A stretch of DNA of 9,086 nt. Source: JASFTV01 sp050050615. GTDB lineage: Bacteria > Desulfobacterota > DSM-4660 > Desulfatiglandales > HGW-15. Location: NCBI GenBank assembly GCA_050050615.1, contig JASFTV010000129.1:1-9086 (forward strand), written 5' to 3'. The position numbers were made by a program, and so were the translations under genes. This document shows positions 6,326 to 9,086 of the stretch, one piece after another (within the stretch, counting starts at the first letter, position 1; every line of letters begins with the position of its first letter). Under the pieces are notes generated by a model. It was not told the DNA's origin, searched no databases, and saw only the letters and a list, made by a program, of their open reading frames with translations.

Positions 6326-7306
6326 TCAGAATTTTCTTCTGACGATGTAATCTGCTAGCCCCAACAGATCATCTTTTGTGGATGATTCTGGGAAGAATTC
6401 AAGGAAACGTGTCGACTTTTCCACATAACGAACCGCTTCCGATCGAATGCTTTCTATGACCTCGTGGTTCCTGACCATCGATATGATATTGGCATAATCT
6501 TTCTCAGTCGCTTCATGATTCTTGAAGAGATCTTCAAGCTTATCAATCTCGGCCTTTTCAAGATCGGAGAGGATGTAGATGAGAGGCAAGGTGATTTTGC
6601 CCTCCTTTAGGTCTTTGCCGACAGGTTTTCCAAACACCTCTACGGAAGAGGTGTAATCTAGGACATCATCTATCATTTGAAACGCAATACCCAAGTTCAG
6701 GCCGAACTCGCCTAGATGTTCGATCGCTTTTTCTTCAGTTCCAGCGATAATACCCCCGCAGGTGCAGGCGGCAGAGATGAGTGCAGCGGTCTTGGCGACA
6801 ATGATATCCATGTATTTCTCTTTGGTCATATGCCAGTTGTGGGTATGCTCTAATTCTAAAAACTGACCCTCCACCATCCGCCCAGTCACGCGACTTAGCA
6901 TCTTTACGAGATCAAGATTATTACACTCACTGGCAATGACGGAAGCCCGAGCGTATAGAGAATCACCGCCCAAGACTGCTGCGGGGTTACCCCACACGGT
7001 CCTGACCGAGGGTTTTTTCCTTCTCGTCTCCGCGTTGTCCAAGACATCGTCATGGAGAAGTGAAGCGGCGTGAATATATTCAAAGATGGTCGAAAGGTGA
7101 TAGACATCCTCCCCTTGGTACCCACAAAGCTGGGATGAAAGCACAAAAAGAAGAGGGCGCAATCTCTTCCCTTCTCCCAAAAGAGAATAATGGGTGATAT
7201 CGTCTATGAGGGAGACCTCGCTGGCAAGAGATTTGCCTAAATCATCGTTGATTCGTCTAAAATGGTGGTCAAATCTCTTCAAGAATGTCCTATCCGTATC
7301 CATCAT
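6326..7306 (-). CDS. ispB: Long-chain polyprenyl diphosphate synthase (quinone side chain)
   Basis: A 326-aa all-helical trans-prenyltransferase that extends farnesyl or geranylgeranyl diphosphate with isopentenyl diphosphate, probably to make the side chain of menaquinone. Motifs in order are GEGKRLRP at 44-51, the first aspartate-rich motif DDVLD at 86-90 with DNAETRRKKP after it, a GQFLELE region near 147-153, and the second aspartate-rich motif DDVLD at 213-217 followed by a GKPVGKDLKEGK stretch. Positions -4 and -5 before the first motif are Ser82 and Ala81, small residues that leave room for a long product, whereas farnesyl and geranylgeranyl synthases carry aromatics there. Exact chain length cannot be read, so the symbol denotes the octaprenyl-type family. 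ATG 7306 (or the adjacent 7303) is preferred to the TTG at 7339, which has no ribosome binding site; the site before 7306 is itself weak. Confidence 0.9.
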   Translation of the reverse strand: MMDTDRTFLKRFDHHFRRINDDLGKSLASEVSLIDDITHYSLLGEGKRLRPLLFVLSSQLCGYQGEDVYHLSTIFEYIHAASLLHDDVLDNAETRRKKPSVRTVWGNPAAVLGGDSLYARASVIASECNNLDLVKMLSRVTGRMVEGQFLELEHTHNWHMTKEKYMDIIVAKTAALISAACTCGGIIAGTEEKAIEHLGEFGLNLGIAFQMIDDVLDYTSSVEVFGKPVGKDLKEGKITLPLIYILSDLEKAEIDKLEDLFKNHEATEKDYANIISMVRNHEVIESIRSEAVRYVEKSTRFLEFFPESSTKDDLLGLADYIVRRKF

Positions 7307-7354
7307 AGCCTGACCATGAGAAAGGAGTGCCCCACCCAACCAAAAGAGGAAACA

Positions 7355-7369
7355 TTCCTACTGTAGGAA
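7355..7369. promoter_or_regulatory. Perfect 15-bp palindrome upstream of the polyprenyl synthase gene
   Basis: TTCCTAC-T-GTAGGAA has 7-bp arms around one central base and lies 48 bp upstream of ATG 7306. The shape fits a dimeric regulator's operator, but no regulator family can be named, and it may instead be a short hairpin in the leader. Confidence 0.35.
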
Positions 7370-7466
7370 ATTTCATCACCCATGGCAGATAGCATACCGA
7401 ATCTCAGGTTTTGAATCCAAGGAATCGACAATCCGCTGGATATATCTTCCGCAGCGATCATGTTGC

Positions 7467-7480
7467 TTTGCCGTGGCAAA
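7467..7480. repeat. Palindrome TTTGCC-GT-GGCAAA
   Basis: Perfect 6-bp arms surround a 2-nt centre. On the minus strand it lies just downstream of the proposed promoter at 7491-7519, near its expected transcription start, a place where operators often sit. Function is unknown. Confidence 0.35.
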
Positions 7481-7490
7481 TCCGAGCCAT

Positions 7491-7519
7491 ATCTAAACTT
7501 AGCAGGGTATTTTTGTCAA
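7491..7519 (-). promoter_or_regulatory. Possible promoter of the polyprenyl synthase gene
   Basis: On the minus strand TTGACA (7514-7519) is followed after 17 nt by TTAGAT (7491-7496), a poor -10 match; shifting by one gives TAGATA. It starts 11 nt beyond the rimO stop. If used, the leader to ATG 7306 would be about 180 nt and would contain both palindromes described here. Confidence 0.4.
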
Positions 7520-7529
7520 AGCAAGAAAA

Positions 7530-8867
7530 CTAGAGGATTTCACCAATAACATCGTAAGCATAGGCCTGTCTTATCATCACGGGCACGATATCCCCGAGCA
7601 TGGCTTGACCTTTGTTGATCAAAACCCGACCATCAACGTCCGGGGCCATACCTGCTGTTCTCCCTGTCAGCAATAGATCGGTCTCCGGGCTCTGTCCCTC
7701 AACCAGAACAGGCACAATTTGTCCCACCATCTTTTGCCTTTTTCTCTCCGAAATCTCAGCCTGAAGGCGCATAATCGAATCGAGTCTTTCTTCCGCCACC
7801 TTCCGCTCCACCCTATTTTCAAAGCGAGCAGCGGACGTTCCACGCTCCGGACTAAAGACAAATACTCCCAGGTGATCAAAAGATGCGGCCGTCACAAAAT
7901 CACATAGTTCTCTGAAACTTTTGTCCGTCTCCCCAGGAAATCCGACCATCATGGTCGTTCTGAGGCTTAGGTCTCCAGTCTTTGATCGAATCCTTTCAAT
8001 CAGTTGCCATGGCGTCTCCTCCTTGGGCGCTCTGCCCATAGCCTCCAAGATCTCCAGGTTAACATGCTGAAGAGGTATATCAAGGTAGGAACAGATGGCA
8101 TTCTGGCCATCCACAAGTTCCAAAAGACGGTCGGAAATGCCATAGGGGTGGCTGTATAGAACACGAATCCAGCTTATGCCGCGAATTTCAAGTAACCTTT
8201 CCAGCAAATCTTCCAGTCCCACATCCTCCGCAAGGTCGTTGCCGTACATCGTGCTATCCTGAGCAATCAGATTGATCTCTTTGACACCCCTTTCCACCAT
8301 ACCTTCAGCCTCTAAGAGAATGGACTCTAAATCCCTGCTTCTGTAATCCCCTCTTAGGCGGGAGATGGTGCAATACGTGCATCTATGGGAACACCCTTCT
8401 GCAATCTTTAGGTATCCACTGTAAAAAGGGGTTGTCTGAACTCTTGGCGTTCTATGATCGGCTAAGTACCCCGGCTTGGCGATAAGAAAGGGAGGCACCT
8501 CATGAAACGCTGAATCCAAGATATCAGCGATCCGGCATATTTCCCCCGTACCAAGCCATCCGTCCACCTCCGGCATCTCCTTTAAAAGCTCATAGCCGTA
8601 ACGCTGCACAAAACAGCCCATGACGAAAAGCTTTTTCAGTTTGCCGCTTCTTTTTCTCGCGGCGACTTCAAGGACCGTGTCGATGGTCTCTTCAACCGCT
8701 GACTGGATAAAAGCGCAGGTGTTAATAATCGCAATCTCCGCCTCCTCGAGACTAGATACTATGGGAAAGCCGTTTACCGCAAGCACGCCGAGTGCGTTTT
8801 CGCTGTCTACAAGGTTTTTGGCACAACCTAGGCTGATCAAATAGACATTTTGCTTTGAAGCCATCAT
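7530..8867 (-). CDS. rimO: Ribosomal protein S12 methylthiotransferase RimO
   Basis: A 445-aa radical SAM enzyme that adds a methylthio group to the conserved aspartate of ribosomal protein S12 (Asp88 in E. coli). The N-terminal UPF0004 domain has its three cluster cysteines at 15 (SLGCAKNLVDSE), 51 (NTCAFI) and 85 (MGCFVQRY). The radical SAM motif CSHRCTYC has Cys159, Cys163 and Cys166 as CxxxCxxC. SLGCAKNLVDSE is characteristic of RimO, whereas MiaB has variants of TxGCQMNxxDS. The C-terminal part (about 375-440, with GRTAGMAPDVDG) is a TRAM domain. Length is normal. Two adjacent ATGs (8867 and 8864) are possible, both with a weak GGATAA upstream. It faces the same way as the polyprenyl synthase gene but is separated from it by ~220 bp, so they may not share a transcript. 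Confidence 0.96.
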   Translation of the reverse strand: MMASKQNVYLISLGCAKNLVDSENALGVLAVNGFPIVSSLEEAEIAIINTCAFIQSAVEETIDTVLEVAARKRSGKLKKLFVMGCFVQRYGYELLKEMPEVDGWLGTGEICRIADILDSAFHEVPPFLIAKPGYLADHRTPRVQTTPFYSGYLKIAEGCSHRCTYCTISRLRGDYRSRDLESILLEAEGMVERGVKEINLIAQDSTMYGNDLAEDVGLEDLLERLLEIRGISWIRVLYSHPYGISDRLLELVDGQNAICSYLDIPLQHVNLEILEAMGRAPKEETPWQLIERIRSKTGDLSLRTTMMVGFPGETDKSFRELCDFVTAASFDHLGVFVFSPERGTSAARFENRVERKVAEERLDSIMRLQAEISERKRQKMVGQIVPVLVEGQSPETDLLLTGRTAGMAPDVDGRVLINKGQAMLGDIVPVMIRQAYAYDVIGEIL

Positions 8868-8939
8868 GCTTATCCGATTATGAGGTCTCTGATCGATTAT
8901 CCTTTTCCCTTCTTGTCCAAAAACGAATCAGTGCTTCGT

Positions 8940-8973
8940 GCGAGCCATGGGGGGCTCTCTTTTCAAAAACGAA
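8940..8973 (+). repeat. Dispersed repeat copy 2 (34 bp), hairpin intact
   Basis: GCGAGCCATGGGGGG followed by CTCTCTTTTCAAAAACGAA is the partner of 4260-4291, with a 2-nt indel. Here GAGCC (8942-8946) and GGCTC (8953-8957) pair perfectly over a 6-nt loop and are followed by TCTTTTC, which looks like a weak intrinsic terminator on the plus strand. The second hairpin, CTTTTC (8959-8964) with GAAGGG (8971-8976), is kept by G-U pairs. The 10-mer CAAAAACGAA also occurs at 8918-8927. Confidence 0.65.
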
Positions 8974-9016
8974 GGGCATCGCGAGGAACAGTTATGCAAA
9001 AAGGGGTAGCAAAGGC

Positions 9017-9085
9017 GGGCGGAGCACCTTCGCAGCCAATTCCACGGAGCTACTTTCATGGCCATTCCCGGGAGGCTCTCCGCCC
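9017..9085. repeat. Inverted repeat at the right edge
   Basis: GGGCGGAG (9017-9024) and CTCCGCCC (9078-9085) are perfect 8-bp inverted repeats 53 nt apart. The element continues beyond the window, so its nature is open. No gene is supported in 8868-9086: the only minus-strand frame there (from about 9065) has no recognisable product. Confidence 0.35.
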
Positions 9086-9086
9086 T

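Noticed and set aside
7307..7339. TTG start of the polyprenyl synthase
   Set aside because: TTG is a weak start without a Shine-Dalgarno, and the added residues are not family-like.
7404..7420. tRNA T-arm-like GGTTTTGAATCC
   Set aside because: The flanking bases do not form a T stem, and no anticodon or acceptor stem can be built around it.
1..9086. CRISPR array, transposase, phage genes or rRNA/tRNA genes
   Set aside because: No regularly spaced repeats, no transposase or phage-like proteins and no RNA gene signatures were seen on either strand.

Overview
The window looks like a chromosomal segment of a sulfate-reducing bacterium, most likely of the Desulfobacterota (Deltaproteobacteria). 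The main reason is a dissimilatory-type ATP sulfurylase (sat) with the QTRNVPHTGHE active-site block and a CxxC-x8-C metal site. The other genes (RimO, a long-chain polyprenyl diphosphate synthase, a molybdopterin-binding-domain protein with a four-cysteine tail) fit an anaerobe of this kind. The assignment rests on reading protein motifs, not on a database search.

Left part, plus strand (1-4086). The window opens with the last codons of a gene that seems to end in a Fis-type helix-turn-helix, as in sigma-54-dependent regulators. A tight operon follows: a secreted NitT/TauT-type substrate-binding protein, a BPD-type permease (11-bp overlap) and an ABC ATPase with an extra C-terminal domain (32-bp overlap). 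After 44 bp and a very strong Shine-Dalgarno sequence comes a molybdopterin-binding (MoCF-fold) protein with a CxxCxxCxxxxC tail. A sulfonate/nitrate-like binding protein and permease, a ModC/WtpC-like ATPase and a molybdopterin-domain protein in one operon suggest an uncharacterised transporter tied to molybdenum or tungsten metabolism. The substrate cannot be read from the sequence.

Middle (4087-4470). A gene-free stretch lies between convergent operons. It holds a 32-bp repeat with hairpin potential and a GGCCCC/GGGGCC palindrome. A diverged copy of the repeat lies at 8940-8973.

Right part, minus strand (4471-8867). In transcription order from the right these are rimO (S12 methylthiotransferase), a polyprenyl diphosphate synthase (quinone side chain), and sat followed by a 99-aa protein of unknown function. 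The sat pair has its own near-consensus promoter (TTGACA-17-TAATAT), about 125 nt of leader, and strong ribosome binding sites on both genes; the second site abuts the sat stop codon. The adenylylsulfate reductase (apr) and qmo genes are not next to sat here.

Right edge (8868-9086). No gene is evident. The stretch carries the second repeat copy and an inverted repeat at the very end.
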